Shown piece by piece: positions 24,067 through 33,541 of a stretch of 64,000 nucleotides of DNA. Location of the stretch: positions 62,001-126,000 of the forward strand of contig JADJVH010000007.1 of the NCBI GenBank assembly GCA_016716665.1. Direction: 5' to 3'. How positions within the stretch are numbered: position 1 is the first letter of the stretch; every line of letters begins with the position of its first letter. A program made the position numbers and the translations under genes. Source of the stretch: Candidatus Opimibacter iunctus (GTDB taxonomy: Bacteria > Bacteroidota > Bacteroidia > Chitinophagales > Saprospiraceae). The notes beneath the pieces are model-generated. The model did not search any database. It was not told the DNA's origin and worked only from the letters and a program-made list of their open reading frames with translations.

Positions 24067-25410
24067 TCAATTGCAGGTATATCCATACCTGGCCAGTATG
24101 CGGAGGAAATCCGTAGTGCTGACTAAACCGTCCTCATTGAAGTCTTCAGGACAGCCACTGCAGGCTCTGCCATAAGCAGATAGCAGGAGAAGGAAGTCAA
24201 ATGTGTTGACCGTGCCATTGACATCTATATCCTCGCGGATGCATCGCACTGTGATATGTATGGGTGATGTCGGGACTACTGTTCCGGAATAGTCCGAAGT
24301 GCGGGCACTCAGGGTGTATCTGCCCATTGGTGGATTTAGCAGATCGATATTCCGGTATGGCGCGACGGAGTCAACACCTATGACCACACTGTCTTTGTAA
24401 AAAGTAACGCTTCTCACTCCATCATCGGGATCAGTAGCCCACACCTCTATCACCAGGGTATCCGGATCAAAGAGTACAGCACTATCCAGAGGGCTGGAGA
24501 TACTGCATACCGGCGCAAAATTGTTGCCGAAATACACCGTAACGGAATCGGAGGTATCAAATGCACCCCAATTGTCAAAAGCTTTAGCCTTCAATACGTG
24601 AGGGCCTGTAGTGACATGTTGCCATGTGCAGCGATATGGGCTTGTATAGTCTTCACCGATCTTGGTGGAGTCTGCGTAAAATTCGATTTTCCTGATGGGG
24701 CCATCCGGATCTGAAGCAATAGCTCTGATGACCAGGGTATCTGAATCGCTATATTGACTTCCATCTATAGGGTAGGTCAGTTGGCATACCGGTGGTAAAT
24801 TGGCCTGGCCGAGACGCACCCATATCCGCGGACGCTCAAACCCGCCATTGCCAGAGAGTGAAAAATGCCCCGTAACCACGATGTCAGCGAATATGCCTGA
24901 GAGCTCTTCAAAGAGAATGCTAAAAGGGGTTTCGGAGGAGGACGAATAATTTCCGAATGGAACATTGTTGATGGTCAGGTCTGTCAGCGTGGCTGTAAGT
25001 CCGGTGGAATCACCCTGTCCGTATACATTGATATACATAAATCCCTTTCCGGCAAAAGCGCCGACAGGCATTGATTTTGTTTCCTGCAGATCTGTGAAGT
25101 CACCATCCCGGTTGAAATCAATTTGCCAAAGGATTGTACCGGTGGCTTTGGTATAGGTCAACATGAACGTGTGAATATCTCCATACGAATTGCCATAGCT
25201 ATTCCATACCGGTGATCCTTTTGGGTTCATCTGCCATTGCCCGGTGCCTTGCTGGCCATTGGGTACAGCGATGTTGAGACTGCTTTCAAAAGCCCAATCC
25301 CCATTACGGATGCGTGCTGAAATTTCATAGATGGGTTCTTCATCATTTGAAATCACAGGTTGGGCGGTAAGATAACTGCCAGGAGATAAGCAAGAAAAAC
25401 CAAAAGCCAA
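24067..25410 (-). CDS. Secreted Ig-like protein with dockerin-like C-terminus (frameshifted signal peptide)
   Basis: 447 residues on the minus strand. The N-terminal half is beta-rich with F-D-R-D-G-D-like content (DFNRDGDFTDLQ). Two bacterial Ig-like repeats follow, each with DPDG/DPDD, R-x-I/V-x-F-Y-x-D-S and L-x-A-x-A. The last ~55 residues carry two dockerin/EF-like loops, D-I-D-V-N-G-T-V-N-T and D-F-N-E-D-G-L-V-S-T-T-D-F-L, and end Y-G-Y-T-C-N. The apparent start is a TTG just after an in-frame stop. Another frame gives ATG at 25475 and a hydrophobic run (NYALWLLVF), and the two join across the A-run at 25395-25399. I infer a one-base indel hiding a normal signal peptide. Binding or scaffold role is possible; no catalytic site is visible. 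Confidence 0.8.
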   Translation of the reverse strand: MAFGFSCLSPGSYLTAQPVISNDEEPIYEISARIRNGDWAFESSLNIAVPNGQQGTGQWQMNPKGSPVWNSYGNSYGDIHTFMLTYTKATGTILWQIDFNRDGDFTDLQETKSMPVGAFAGKGFMYINVYGQGDSTGLTATLTDLTINNVPFGNYSSSSETPFSILFEELSGIFADIVVTGHFSLSGNGGFERPRIWVRLGQANLPPVCQLTYPIDGSQYSDSDTLVIRAIASDPDGPIRKIEFYADSTKIGEDYTSPYRCTWQHVTTGPHVLKAKAFDNWGAFDTSDSVTVYFGNNFAPVCSISSPLDSAVLFDPDTLVIEVWATDPDDGVRSVTFYKDSVVIGVDSVAPYRNIDLLNPPMGRYTLSARTSDYSGTVVPTSPIHITVRCIREDIDVNGTVNTFDFLLLLSAYGRACSGCPEDFNEDGLVSTTDFLRILARYGYTCN

Positions 25411-25475
25411 AGGGCGTAATTATCTACTGGAGCAGGTGTGGATATTTTCCAAAGGCACTGGAAAATCGAGTACAT

Positions 25476-26015
25476 ATTAATACGCCCTGTTGTTGGACCT
25501 GAATTTCTTACGGGGTGCATAGGTATAGAAATATGGTATCACGTGAATTGAGGAGACGAAAGTAGAGGTGTCATCTAACCCGTATGTAAAATGGAATAAT
25601 CAATATGTAAAAAGATGCTGATGACCATGAAAGGAGTGCATGTGCATATGAGGAAGGGCAGCAATGTATTGATCACCAGGGTTTTTGCGATCCCTGTTAT
25701 TATTCGTTGCAAGAACCGGATCAGCGTGATATACAGATCCGGAGGTGATTGTGTGTAAAGTTTTCCTGAAGGGAACTACAAAACTGATATTGCGTGGAGG
25801 GGTAATGATATCAAGGCTTTTGAGGCATTGAAGTTTTTTCATTTCGCGGCGGGCCATTGCGGAAGGAAGGAGTTGACTCCGCATGTATGTCGGGTTTCAT
25901 TACGATAACTTTCTGATTTCTTAACAGGCATTTCGATACGGTCGACATGACGCAGGTATACCTTTGTGCCCAATACAATATCCTTTTTTATAATACTTCT
26001 TCAACCACCTGAGTA
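25476..26015. other. Long intergenic region with putative promoter for the 26016 gene
   Basis: About 540 bp without convincing coding sequence; a 94-codon minus-strand frame (25600-25884) has no recognisable features or signal and was not accepted. A perfect -7 element TACCTTTG occurs at 25959-25966 with TTTCG at 25931-25935 as a weak -33, giving a plausible promoter for the downstream secreted gene. Confidence 0.4.
25931..25966 (+). promoter_or_regulatory. Putative Bacteroidota promoter
   Basis: TACCTTTG (25959-25966) fits TAnnTTTG exactly; a TTTC-type -33 is 28 bp upstream of it. It lies 50 bp before the ATG at 26016. Confidence 0.45.
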
Positions 26016-26780
26016 ATGACACTGCTATCCATAGTATACCTATTTATTGCAAGCCTGACCGCTTATCCTGCCGGAGTGTTTACAACATTACCAGGAGTGG
26101 ATTTGCCAGGCGACATCAATAGTGCACCCGTCATCGATACCAACGATATCATTGTCATCAGCCTGGACCAGGTTGGAATCTTCGGCAATACAGTGGAGAT
26201 CCCTGTTTTTATACAGTCTGATGAAGTCATCAATGCACTGGATTTCTCCATATTATTAGATTCAAGCAACCTGGAGTATGAATCCGTGATAGATCATACC
26301 GGTAACCTCCAGTATGCCTCTTTTTTCAACCCCAACGATCTCAAGCTGCGGTTTACCTCTAATAGCTTTTCAACATACCCTGTGGATCCTGAAAAAGTAA
26401 TCTCTGTACGGTTCAAGGTATTGTCTGATTTGCTCAAGCGGTCAGATTTTCAGATGCTGACAGGCTATCTCAATGGTGAGCGCTGTAAAATTGAAATACA
26501 GTCCCAGGGCGATGAAATCGCAGTGAGCAGTAAAGAGATCACCACAGATGAAATTTTTATTACGCCCAACCCTGTGACAGATATGATGTATGTACAGGCC
26601 GGCGAACAAGGGTCGCTTGATATGTTTGACCTCCAGGGACATCAGGTCATCTCAGGTAAGACACTCTCCGGCGGTGAAATCAATAGCATCGATGTGCAGC
26701 ATTTCCCAAGGGGATCGTACACGGTGAGGATCATCCATGCCGATCATAAAGTAAAAACACAACAGATCATACTGCAATAA
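26016..26780 (+). CDS. T9SS type A protein with cohesin-like domain
   Basis: 254 residues. A short hydrophobic leader (1-18) is followed at about residue 31 by L-P-G-D-I-N. A cohesin-like beta domain (about 45-165) includes INALDFSILLDSSNL, KLRFTSNSF and GYLNGERCKI. A type A sorting domain ends the protein (ITPNPVTDMMYV ... FDLQGHQV ... PRGSYTVRII). The cohesin-like part and tail are clearly homologous to the end of the protein encoded at 36864-38696 (VNAIDLSLEL, RLRVTSNSL, GYLNGDKVNV). It therefore looks like a free-standing version of that terminal module. Expected on the cell surface or released through T9SS. Confidence 0.8.
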   Translation: MTLLSIVYLFIASLTAYPAGVFTTLPGVDLPGDINSAPVIDTNDIIVISLDQVGIFGNTVEIPVFIQSDEVINALDFSILLDSSNLEYESVIDHTGNLQYASFFNPNDLKLRFTSNSFSTYPVDPEKVISVRFKVLSDLLKRSDFQMLTGYLNGERCKIEIQSQGDEIAVSSKEITTDEIFITPNPVTDMMYVQAGEQGSLDMFDLQGHQVISGKTLSGGEINSIDVQHFPRGSYTVRIIHADHKVKTQQIILQ

Positions 26781-26868
26781 ATCAATGACACAATCAATTC
26801 TCAAATAACCCTTTTTTATCACTATCTATTAACCCACTTTTTATCCTTAAGACTTTAATTCCTTACCT

Positions 26869-27552
26869 ATGAAAGTAGTATACAACATTTGCCTTTTCGT
26901 ATTTCTCTGTTTCCACCTCTCAGCCCAGCAAGGACTGGAGCGTATCATCGTGGAGAAATATTATATCTCCAATGCAGCTGACAAGGCTGTAGATGGTGAC
27001 GGCGGTGAATTGCCGTTAGGATCAGTTACTTACAGGGTTTATGTAGACATGAAACCCGGCTATATCTTCCAGGCTGCCTTTGGTGTTCCTGAACATGAGT
27101 TGAAGATCGCCACGAGCACGAGGTTTTTTAATAATGAAGACAGGGGTAATCGTTTTCCAACATATACCAGGAGCCAGGCTCAGAATAATACCGTGATGCT
27201 TGATTCATGGTTGTCCGTCGGTGCCGGTATGAAGGATTATGTGGGCCTGTTGAAAGAAAAAGACAATGGGGACAACACCATTGTCAATGCAGATGGCGTA
27301 CTTCAGAATGAAGATACTGCGGCCGGTATTCCTGTTAAAGTGCAGGATGGAGTGATCCTGGGGGCATCAGAGCCTGTCACAACAGTTGGTTTTTTTGATA
27401 CAGACTTGTCTGTATTTGATGATGCCAACCTGGCACCCATCCCGACCATTGTGAGTTCACATGACGGTGCATGGTCATCCTTGAATGGTTCCATGGGACC
27501 TGATCCGAATGAAAATATCGTGCTGATCGGGCCAGTTTACCACGGATGGTAA
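26869..27552 (+). CDS. Secreted paralogue A, N-terminal part (frameshifted gene)
   Basis: 227 residues with a signal peptide ending HLSAQ. It begins with the domain shared by four proteins in this block: G-L-E-R-I-I-V-E-K-Y-Y-I-S-N-A-A-D, then L-P-L-G-S-V-T-Y-R-V-Y-V-D-M. The frame ends at 27552 after VLIGPVYHGW. Paralogues read V-L-I-G-Q-F-T-T there, and the shifted frame supplies QFTTDGNFEFELNIQIRN, then after a second shift VEKYVARNPAENE. Two opposite indels, near 27529-27533 (GGGCC) and 27594-27597, restore one gene of 26869-27960. Function of the shared domain unknown. Confidence 0.85.
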   Translation: MKVVYNICLFVFLCFHLSAQQGLERIIVEKYYISNAADKAVDGDGGELPLGSVTYRVYVDMKPGYIFQAAFGVPEHELKIATSTRFFNNEDRGNRFPTYTRSQAQNNTVMLDSWLSVGAGMKDYVGLLKEKDNGDNTIVNADGVLQNEDTAAGIPVKVQDGVILGASEPVTTVGFFDTDLSVFDDANLAPIPTIVSSHDGAWSSLNGSMGPDPNENIVLIGPVYHGW

Positions 27553-27642
27553 TTTCGAGTTTGAGCTCAATATACAGATCAGGAATCAGCAGACCTAGGT
27601 GTTGAAAAATATGTCGCAAGGAATCCGGCTGAAAATGAAATT

Positions 27643-27960
27643 TTGTGGGGAGAATTGATTTACAATGATTCCCTTTCTGCTACACATGAGCTCATCCGGC
27701 TGCAGGATCATCAGGTGAGTGTATTCCCAAATCCGACTACGGGAATAGTCAATATCCAGCTTGATCGTCAATTGAACCTGACCGGAGATCTCAATCAGTA
27801 TACACTGACTTCACTTGATGGACGGACACAGTTTCAAGGACAGCTTAAAGACTATAAGACATCCGTTGATCTGCGCAATGCAGTACCCGGGATTTATGTG
27901 CTGACCCTACAGGTGGAAAATAAATACCAGTACAATGGAAAGGTCGTCATCATCCGATAG
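27643..27960 (+). CDS. Secreted paralogue A, C-terminal part with T9SS type A domain
   Basis: The 3' portion of the gene that begins at 26869, in the same reading frame after two compensating shifts. About 105 residues from a TGG/ATG region, containing V-S-V-F-P-N-P-T-T-G-I-V-N-I-Q, Y-T-L-T-S-L-D-G-R and V-P-G-I-Y-V-L-T-L-Q-V-E-N, which is a complete type A sorting domain. Coding actually begins before 27643 (EKYVARNP from about 27600). It is not an independent gene and has no signal peptide. Confidence 0.8.
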   Translation: MWGELIYNDSLSATHELIRLQDHQVSVFPNPTTGIVNIQLDRQLNLTGDLNQYTLTSLDGRTQFQGQLKDYKTSVDLRNAVPGIYVLTLQVENKYQYNGKVVIIR

Positions 27961-28016
27961 GTGATGAACTGCGTTCCTTAGGTAGTTTCTTTTTTTCGAG
28001 ATTTTATTTCAACTAT

Positions 28017-31000
28017 ATGAGCAAGTGGAGGTTCTGGCTTGGTCTTGCCTTTGTATTCATTTCATCGCTGCATTCCTTTGCCCAGGGTACGGTCAGGGGC
28101 AAGGTAACTGATGAGAATGGAGAAGCAATGATTGGAGTCACTATTTTCCTGAAGGAGAATTCGTCAATTGGTATTTCTACCGATCTGGATGGGCTCTATT
28201 CACTAATCCTGCCTGAAGCGGCTACACACACGCTGGTCGTATCCTACATCAGTTATGAAACCATCGAGCAGTCGGTGAATGCTGAAGCAGGTGGCGTAGT
28301 GATCCAGGACTTTGTCATGGTGCCGGCTTCCGTAGCGCTGAGTGAGGTACAGGTAGTAGCCAAACAGGAAAAGCGGGCGCAGTACTACATGGAGAGCATC
28401 AAGAAGAAATCTGCCAGTACACTGGACTATATGTCCGGTGATATGATGAATAAGATCGGAGACAATAATGTATCAGCAGCCATTGCCCGTGTGACGGGTG
28501 TTGCTACCAATGGAAATTTTATTACGGTGCGGGGACTTGGAGACCGGTATGTGCAAACCTGCATCAATGGCTCTCTGATTCCAACACTGGATCCTTTTAC
28601 CAACAACATCAAGCTCGATCTTTTTCCATCGAGCTTTGTAGACAATATCATCATAACGAAGACTGCAAGTCCTGACATCCAGGGAGATTGGGCTGCTGCC
28701 TATATCTCCCTGGAGACCAAGGACAACCCGGATAAATTCACACTTGCCTTCGAAACCAAGGTTGGATACAATCCGCAAACCACCTTTAAGAAGGTGATCA
28801 CCAACGAAACCAGCCCGACAGACTGGCTGGGGTATGATAATGGTTTCAGGGATGTCGATCACAGCAGATATGTTCCTGCAAAGGATGCCCCGACGTCGTA
28901 TGAAGAGTTTTGCGCCCTTGGCCTTGAGCAATACTACAGGTCTATCGGGGTGACAGAGAGCTGGGATGCAGGAAGTAATATTGTGGATAGGTATTTCAGG
29001 TTGGGGTTGGTCCAACTCGGGTTATTGGGTCCTGCATTCATCAATGATGAACAGGCCGTAAGCACTGCCAAGGCGCAATACCTTGCTGGAGATTATCAGA
29101 ATGTGGCCTTTAAGGAACTCAATAAGGAAGCGGAAATATCGCTCAATGATTTTGCCAACAACTGGGATACGTTTGAAGAAACTGCCCCGATGAATTTTTC
29201 ACAGACTTTTTCGATTGGCAATCAAACCAAGCTTTTCCAAAAACCCTTTAGTTTCTTAGGCGGCTTCCGTTACGGAAATGCTGTTCAGTATGATCCGGAC
29301 TCCTATTTCAACCGCACACTATCCTCTGACACTGATTCACTGGGTAATCCATTTGTAATACAGAGCTACAACCAGGATTTTGCAAAATACACTTCCGGAT
29401 GGACAGCACTGGCCACCACCAATTTCAGGTTGAATAACAATAACAGTTTTTCGCTGATGTTTATGCCCAACCTGATCGGGGTCAACCAGATCAGGGAAGG
29501 GGTTGATGAATTGCGGTCTACACTCTACAACTATGCATACCTGCAAGGACAATTCTACGAAGAAAGGTCCCAGTATGTCTACCAGTACGCTTCTGATCAT
29601 TATAGTGATGTTTCAGGCATGCGACTGCACTTTTCTGCCTCCTATACTGACGGAGAAAGTACCGCTCCTGATTTCAAGTCCCTGCAGTATTTCTCTGACG
29701 ACCAGATTGATTATAACCTCGACAGAACTATTTCCAATGTCAGGCGCAACTTCAGGTACCTTGATGAAAACATCTTTGATGGAAAGGCCAATCTGGAATT
29801 TCCTATTATGGAAAGGCCGGGCTATATCAGTAAGTTGAAATTTGGTGTTGCTTACCTCGATAAGCAAAGAGAGTTTGAGCAGTATGATTATCTGCATCGC
29901 CTGGCCAGTGGGGTCAATGCTAATTTTACCTATGGCCGCCTGGATGAATTATTTGCCGATGAAAAATTTGATATCCGGCTGGATTCAGCAAGCGGAGAGG
30001 AGCGTATCGATATGTTCTACAGAAGGGGTAGTGATCCGGCAAACCACACTATAGGGTATAGCAGAGTGTATTCAGGATTTGGTATGATAGATCAGACGGT
30101 AACTGAAGATTTGAGAGTGAGTGGAGGATTGAGGGCTGAGTATTCATCCATCTTTACAGATGTCAAGGAGTTTGATGATTTGGGTTATGCTGCGGATGAC
30201 CTGCGGCGTAAGACACCTGAACAATCCTTTATCCTGACCCCCACAAATCTGAAGCGATGGGATCTACTCCCTAGCGTCAATGTCATCTACCAGCTCAGAA
30301 AGGATGATATCGCCCCCTCTAACCTTAGGCTTAACTACAGCCGTACGATCGCGAGGCCGAGTATAAGGGAGTATACGGAAGTCGTGGTCAGGGATTTTGA
30401 ACTCAATGCAGATGTCTTTGGTAATGCTGATCTGAAGTTTGTGGACATCAGTAATTACGATGTGCGGTATGAAAATTATTTCAAGACAGGGAGCTATGCC
30501 TCCGTGAGTCTTTTTTATAAGGATTTCAAGAATCATATAGAACTCACCAGTTCTAATATCGGATATACGTGGTCAAATGCAGATAAGTCGAATGTCTATG
30601 GTGTAGAACTCGAAGGAAGGGTGAAGATGGGTTCACATTTTGAGTTCAGTTCTAATATATCAATTGTTAAATCCTATACCAAAGTTGAAGAAAGAAGATT
30701 GATTATCGAAGATGGTGTCAAGTCATGGGAGGTTTATGGGATTGCAGAGCGGACGATGTTCGGACAAGCACCGTTTGTTGTCAATGCTATCCTCAGCTAT
30801 ACGTCCACCAAAGGTTTTTCGGCTTCCATGAGCTACAATGTCCAGGGAGCAAAGCTTGTGTTGACCTCGGTGGATTCCTCTCCGGATGTGTATGAATTAC
30901 CTAAGCACTTGCTCAATTTCAAAGTTGTTCAGCCTGTAGGTAAGCATTTCAATTTGAGTTTTGCGGTTAGGGATATACTCAATGATCCATTGACAAGGTC

Positions 31001-31088
31001 TTACAAATACGATGATGGATTTTTACTGGATTTCGATCAATACCGTTATGGCTCTGATTTTATCCTGGGCGTAGCTTATAACCTATAA
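28017..31088 (+). CDS. TonB-dependent receptor with carboxypeptidase-like N-terminal domain
   Basis: 1023 residues with a signal peptide ending HSFAQ (23). A CarboxypepD_reg-like domain (G-T-V-R-G-K-V-T-D-E-N-G-E-A-M-I-G-V, to ~110) precedes a plug with V-R-G-L-G-D-R-Y and S-S-F-V-D-N-I-I-I-T-K-T-A-S-P-D (about 170-225), then a 22-strand-type barrel ending F-I-L-G-V-A-Y-N-L. It imports a ligand across the outer membrane using TonB energy; the ligand is unknown. It sits 57 bp after paralogue A and 1 bp before paralogue B, so receptor and secreted proteins are very likely cotranscribed. No SusD homologue is adjacent, so this is not a standard polysaccharide-utilisation pair. Confidence 0.93.
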   Translation: MSKWRFWLGLAFVFISSLHSFAQGTVRGKVTDENGEAMIGVTIFLKENSSIGISTDLDGLYSLILPEAATHTLVVSYISYETIEQSVNAEAGGVVIQDFVMVPASVALSEVQVVAKQEKRAQYYMESIKKKSASTLDYMSGDMMNKIGDNNVSAAIARVTGVATNGNFITVRGLGDRYVQTCINGSLIPTLDPFTNNIKLDLFPSSFVDNIIITKTASPDIQGDWAAAYISLETKDNPDKFTLAFETKVGYNPQTTFKKVITNETSPTDWLGYDNGFRDVDHSRYVPAKDAPTSYEEFCALGLEQYYRSIGVTESWDAGSNIVDRYFRLGLVQLGLLGPAFINDEQAVSTAKAQYLAGDYQNVAFKELNKEAEISLNDFANNWDTFEETAPMNFSQTFSIGNQTKLFQKPFSFLGGFRYGNAVQYDPDSYFNRTLSSDTDSLGNPFVIQSYNQDFAKYTSGWTALATTNFRLNNNNSFSLMFMPNLIGVNQIREGVDELRSTLYNYAYLQGQFYEERSQYVYQYASDHYSDVSGMRLHFSASYTDGESTAPDFKSLQYFSDDQIDYNLDRTISNVRRNFRYLDENIFDGKANLEFPIMERPGYISKLKFGVAYLDKQREFEQYDYLHRLASGVNANFTYGRLDELFADEKFDIRLDSASGEERIDMFYRRGSDPANHTIGYSRVYSGFGMIDQTVTEDLRVSGGLRAEYSSIFTDVKEFDDLGYAADDLRRKTPEQSFILTPTNLKRWDLLPSVNVIYQLRKDDIAPSNLRLNYSRTIARPSIREYTEVVVRDFELNADVFGNADLKFVDISNYDVRYENYFKTGSYASVSLFYKDFKNHIELTSSNIGYTWSNADKSNVYGVELEGRVKMGSHFEFSSNISIVKSYTKVEERRLIIEDGVKSWEVYGIAERTMFGQAPFVVNAILSYTSTKGFSASMSYNVQGAKLVLTSVDSSPDVYELPKHLLNFKVVQPVGKHFNLSFAVRDILNDPLTRSYKYDDGFLLDFDQYRYGSDFILGVAYNL

Positions 31089-31089
31089 T

Positions 31090-32433
31090 ATGATGAAAAC
31101 AGAGATATTCAGGACCATAGTGGCGATAATCTTGATGTCCTATTGCTGTGCGGAAGCCAAAGCGCAGCTTGAGGGACTCCGGATAGAGACCTATTATATT
31201 GCCGACAGCGACGATGCCACTGACACGATTGGCGGTCTCCTCGAAGAGGATGCTGTGACCTACAGGATTTTTGTAGATATGCTCCCTGCAACCAGGCTCC
31301 TCGCCCTGTATGGAGATGTACAGCATCCATTATTTTTTGCAAGTGATTATTCCTTTTTCAATCATCGCGAAGAAGGGATCACTTTTGGCAAGGATCTCAG
31401 CAAAAATCGCTATTCAAGCGGCACAGCACCACTTGATACCTATATAACCCTCGGGCAATGCAGCAAGTCATTTGCCCAGGGCGCATATTTTGGCACACCC
31501 AAAGTATTGGATCAGGATGGCTCTGTGGTCGGAGGCGTGAACAATGATGGAGGGTCTGCACAGATAGCTTCCGGTTTGCTCAAGAATGGATCAGCGGCAA
31601 TTGGTCTTCCGCTGACCCAGGCTGATGGGTTGTCTTTCACTTCAGCCCTCCCCAATTCATGGATTGACATTGGCTTTATTAATGTTTCAACGGGTATCGA
31701 TACAACGATTTTCGGATTGGGTACTGAGAAGCAATTTTTGGGGACAAATGCGTTGCTGAGAAATTCAGGTGTGTCAGGCACAGATGAGGTACAGAATGAA
31801 GTCCTTGTAGCCCAACTTACCACAAAAGGTGAAATTGCATTTGAGTTGAATCTTGAAGTGGAGGTCATAGACAATGGCATCCCTCGTGTAATCAAATATG
31901 TGGCACGGAATGAATCTCTTGAAAATGGGGAAGTATTCCATCCACTCCTCAAGTATCCCTATGCATGCGGATGCACTGATCCCGCCTACCTGGAAGCAAG
32001 AACTACATTTGCCTGCACAGACAATAGCAAATGCCTTACGCCAGTCGTCCTAGGATGCATGGATTCACTGGCATGCAATTTTGATCCTCATGCCAATTAT
32101 AATATCCAGGACCTCTGCTGCTATGTCGGCTATTGCAATGACCTTGACATCAGTGTGGTATGTCCGGATCTTCGGTTGAGGGAGGAATCCAGCCCTGGGC
32201 ATGTGCAGCTCAGCCCAAATCCTGCAGTAGATGAATTGGCAGTGACGATAGAAGATATCCGTTATATGGACATTCCTTATATCATTCTTGACCTGACGGG
32301 CAGAGTTGTCGTGCGTGGGATAATGAAAGGACAGGACAGGCACATCGATGTGAGTAAACTGGCCAACGGATATTATGCATTGCGTCTCGAAAGCGGCGTG
32401 CATCCGGAGGCTGTCCCATTTGTAAAATTATAG
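31090..32433 (+). CDS. Secreted paralogue B with T9SS type A domain
   Basis: 447 residues, signal peptide ending EAKAQ. The shared N-terminal domain begins LEGLRIETYYIADSDD and includes VTYRIFVDMLP. The middle has V-L-V-A-Q-L-T-T-K-G-E-I-A-F-E-L-N, the region homologous to the broken part of paralogue A, and K-Y-V-A-R-N. A Cys-rich stretch follows with the motif G-C-M-D-S-L-A-C-N-F-D-P-x-A-N (about 330-350), common in secreted marine/sludge Bacteroidota proteins. The end is a sorting domain (L-S-P-N-P-A-V-D-E-L-A-V). The start lies immediately after the TonB receptor stop, so the two are coupled. Intact. Confidence 0.88.
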   Translation: MMKTEIFRTIVAIILMSYCCAEAKAQLEGLRIETYYIADSDDATDTIGGLLEEDAVTYRIFVDMLPATRLLALYGDVQHPLFFASDYSFFNHREEGITFGKDLSKNRYSSGTAPLDTYITLGQCSKSFAQGAYFGTPKVLDQDGSVVGGVNNDGGSAQIASGLLKNGSAAIGLPLTQADGLSFTSALPNSWIDIGFINVSTGIDTTIFGLGTEKQFLGTNALLRNSGVSGTDEVQNEVLVAQLTTKGEIAFELNLEVEVIDNGIPRVIKYVARNESLENGEVFHPLLKYPYACGCTDPAYLEARTTFACTDNSKCLTPVVLGCMDSLACNFDPHANYNIQDLCCYVGYCNDLDISVVCPDLRLREESSPGHVQLSPNPAVDELAVTIEDIRYMDIPYIILDLTGRVVVRGIMKGQDRHIDVSKLANGYYALRLESGVHPEAVPFVKL

Positions 32434-32470
32434 TAGTGTGTTGATCAATACGCCTGATACAAGAGATACC

Positions 32471-33232
32471 ATGCAAACAACCAAACCTGCTACACGGCAA
32501 AAGAATACAGTGATGCGCTTTTTCAGCAAAGCAAGTCTCATCATGGTGATGATGATTGTTTTGCACGCCTGTGATGAGGGTGGAGAGCAATTTGTGTATG
32601 AAACAGGCTCTGTCACGGATATCGATGGGAATACCTACCGTACAGTAAAAATAGGTTACCAGTGGTGGATGGCAGAGAATCTCAATGTCACTTCATTTAA
32701 CTCAGGCAAGAAAATTGATCATATTGAAGACAAGGACGCCTGGAGAAATGCGGGTATGCCTGCTTATGCAGTTTACAATAATATATCCGGCCCAGGTCTA
32801 TTGTATAATTTTCAAGTTGTCAATGCACCAGATGAAATAGCGCCGGAGGGTTGGAGAGTTCCGACAGATGATGACTGGAAAATACTCGAGGAATATCTGG
32901 GGATGCCTGTTGACGAACTTGATGAGATCAATTGGCGCGGTACTGACCAGGGAGATCAACTCAAGGTGGAATCAACTAAGACATCAGGATGGATTTCTTA
33001 TGATGGTGTATGGGGAACCAACAGCACAGGCTTTTCAGCAATTGGCGGAAGTTGCAGAGTTTTCAATGGGGAGTGGGGAGTTCCATCAACATCACATAGT
33101 GGGTATTGGTGGACTTCGACGCCCAATAACGGATATGGTTTTTACAGATATCTGGATTATAAAAAGTCCGGCATTTTCAGGTATGCTGCACATCCTAATT
33201 ATGGATTCAGCATTCGCTGTATAAAAAACTAA
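32471..33232 (+). CDS. FISUMP-domain lipoprotein
   Basis: About 253 residues from ATG 32471 (ATG 32513 would give a more typical 20-residue leader). The leader ends MMIVLHAC, a lipobox. The body is a Fibrobacter succinogenes major paralogous domain: V-T-D-I-D-G-N-T-Y-R-T-V-K-I-G-Y-Q-W-W-M-A-E-N-L, then G-W-R-V-P-T-D-D-D-W and S-G-Y-W-W-T-S-T, ending Y-G-F-S-I-R-C-I-K-N. FISUMP proteins are surface or periplasmic lipoproteins without a known reaction. Located directly after paralogue B, in the receptor gene set. Confidence 0.9.
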   Translation: MQTTKPATRQKNTVMRFFSKASLIMVMMIVLHACDEGGEQFVYETGSVTDIDGNTYRTVKIGYQWWMAENLNVTSFNSGKKIDHIEDKDAWRNAGMPAYAVYNNISGPGLLYNFQVVNAPDEIAPEGWRVPTDDDWKILEEYLGMPVDELDEINWRGTDQGDQLKVESTKTSGWISYDGVWGTNSTGFSAIGGSCRVFNGEWGVPSTSHSGYWWTSTPNNGYGFYRYLDYKKSGIFRYAAHPNYGFSIRCIKN

Positions 33233-33541
33233 AGAAGGTTATTTTCCTTCTTCAGGTTATTGCGGCAGGTATAGTTCAGCAGTATCTGGCGTGCAAAGTA
33301 CTTACCCCAAAGCGAGTGTAAAGAACTGGTTTGCCTGTTCATGAGGCTTCCTGTTTTACATTGAAACCAGAGCCTTGGAAGGCATGTAAGGTGTATGTTT
33401 TTCACACTACACAATTGTAAAAAGCATATCAATAGCAGCGTGATGATTTTACTATTTTATGACTGCAAATCTGGTGCCTGGTAATGTTGTGCGGATAACT
33501 TTGTGGCATTCGAAAATCTATTTCTTTTAACCTTAAACTAT
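33233..33541 (+). promoter_or_regulatory. Intergenic region with hairpin and a TAnnTTTG promoter element
   Basis: At the left end AAGAAGG (33232-33238) pairs with CCTTCTT (33246-33252), a weak terminator-like hairpin after the FISUMP gene. TAACTTTG at 33496-33503 is a perfect -7 element 39 bp before the ATG at 33542; no good -33 was found. The downstream genes have strongly biased codons, so a strong promoter is expected here. Confidence 0.5.

Noticed and set aside
25600..25884. 94-codon minus-strand frame in the long intergenic region
   Set aside because: Unusual composition, no recognisable motif, no ribosome-binding site, and no partner gene; more likely random.
28017..31088. SusC of a polysaccharide-utilisation locus
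   Set aside because: No SusD-like gene is adjacent and no glycan-degrading genes flank it; called a TonB-dependent receptor of unknown ligand.
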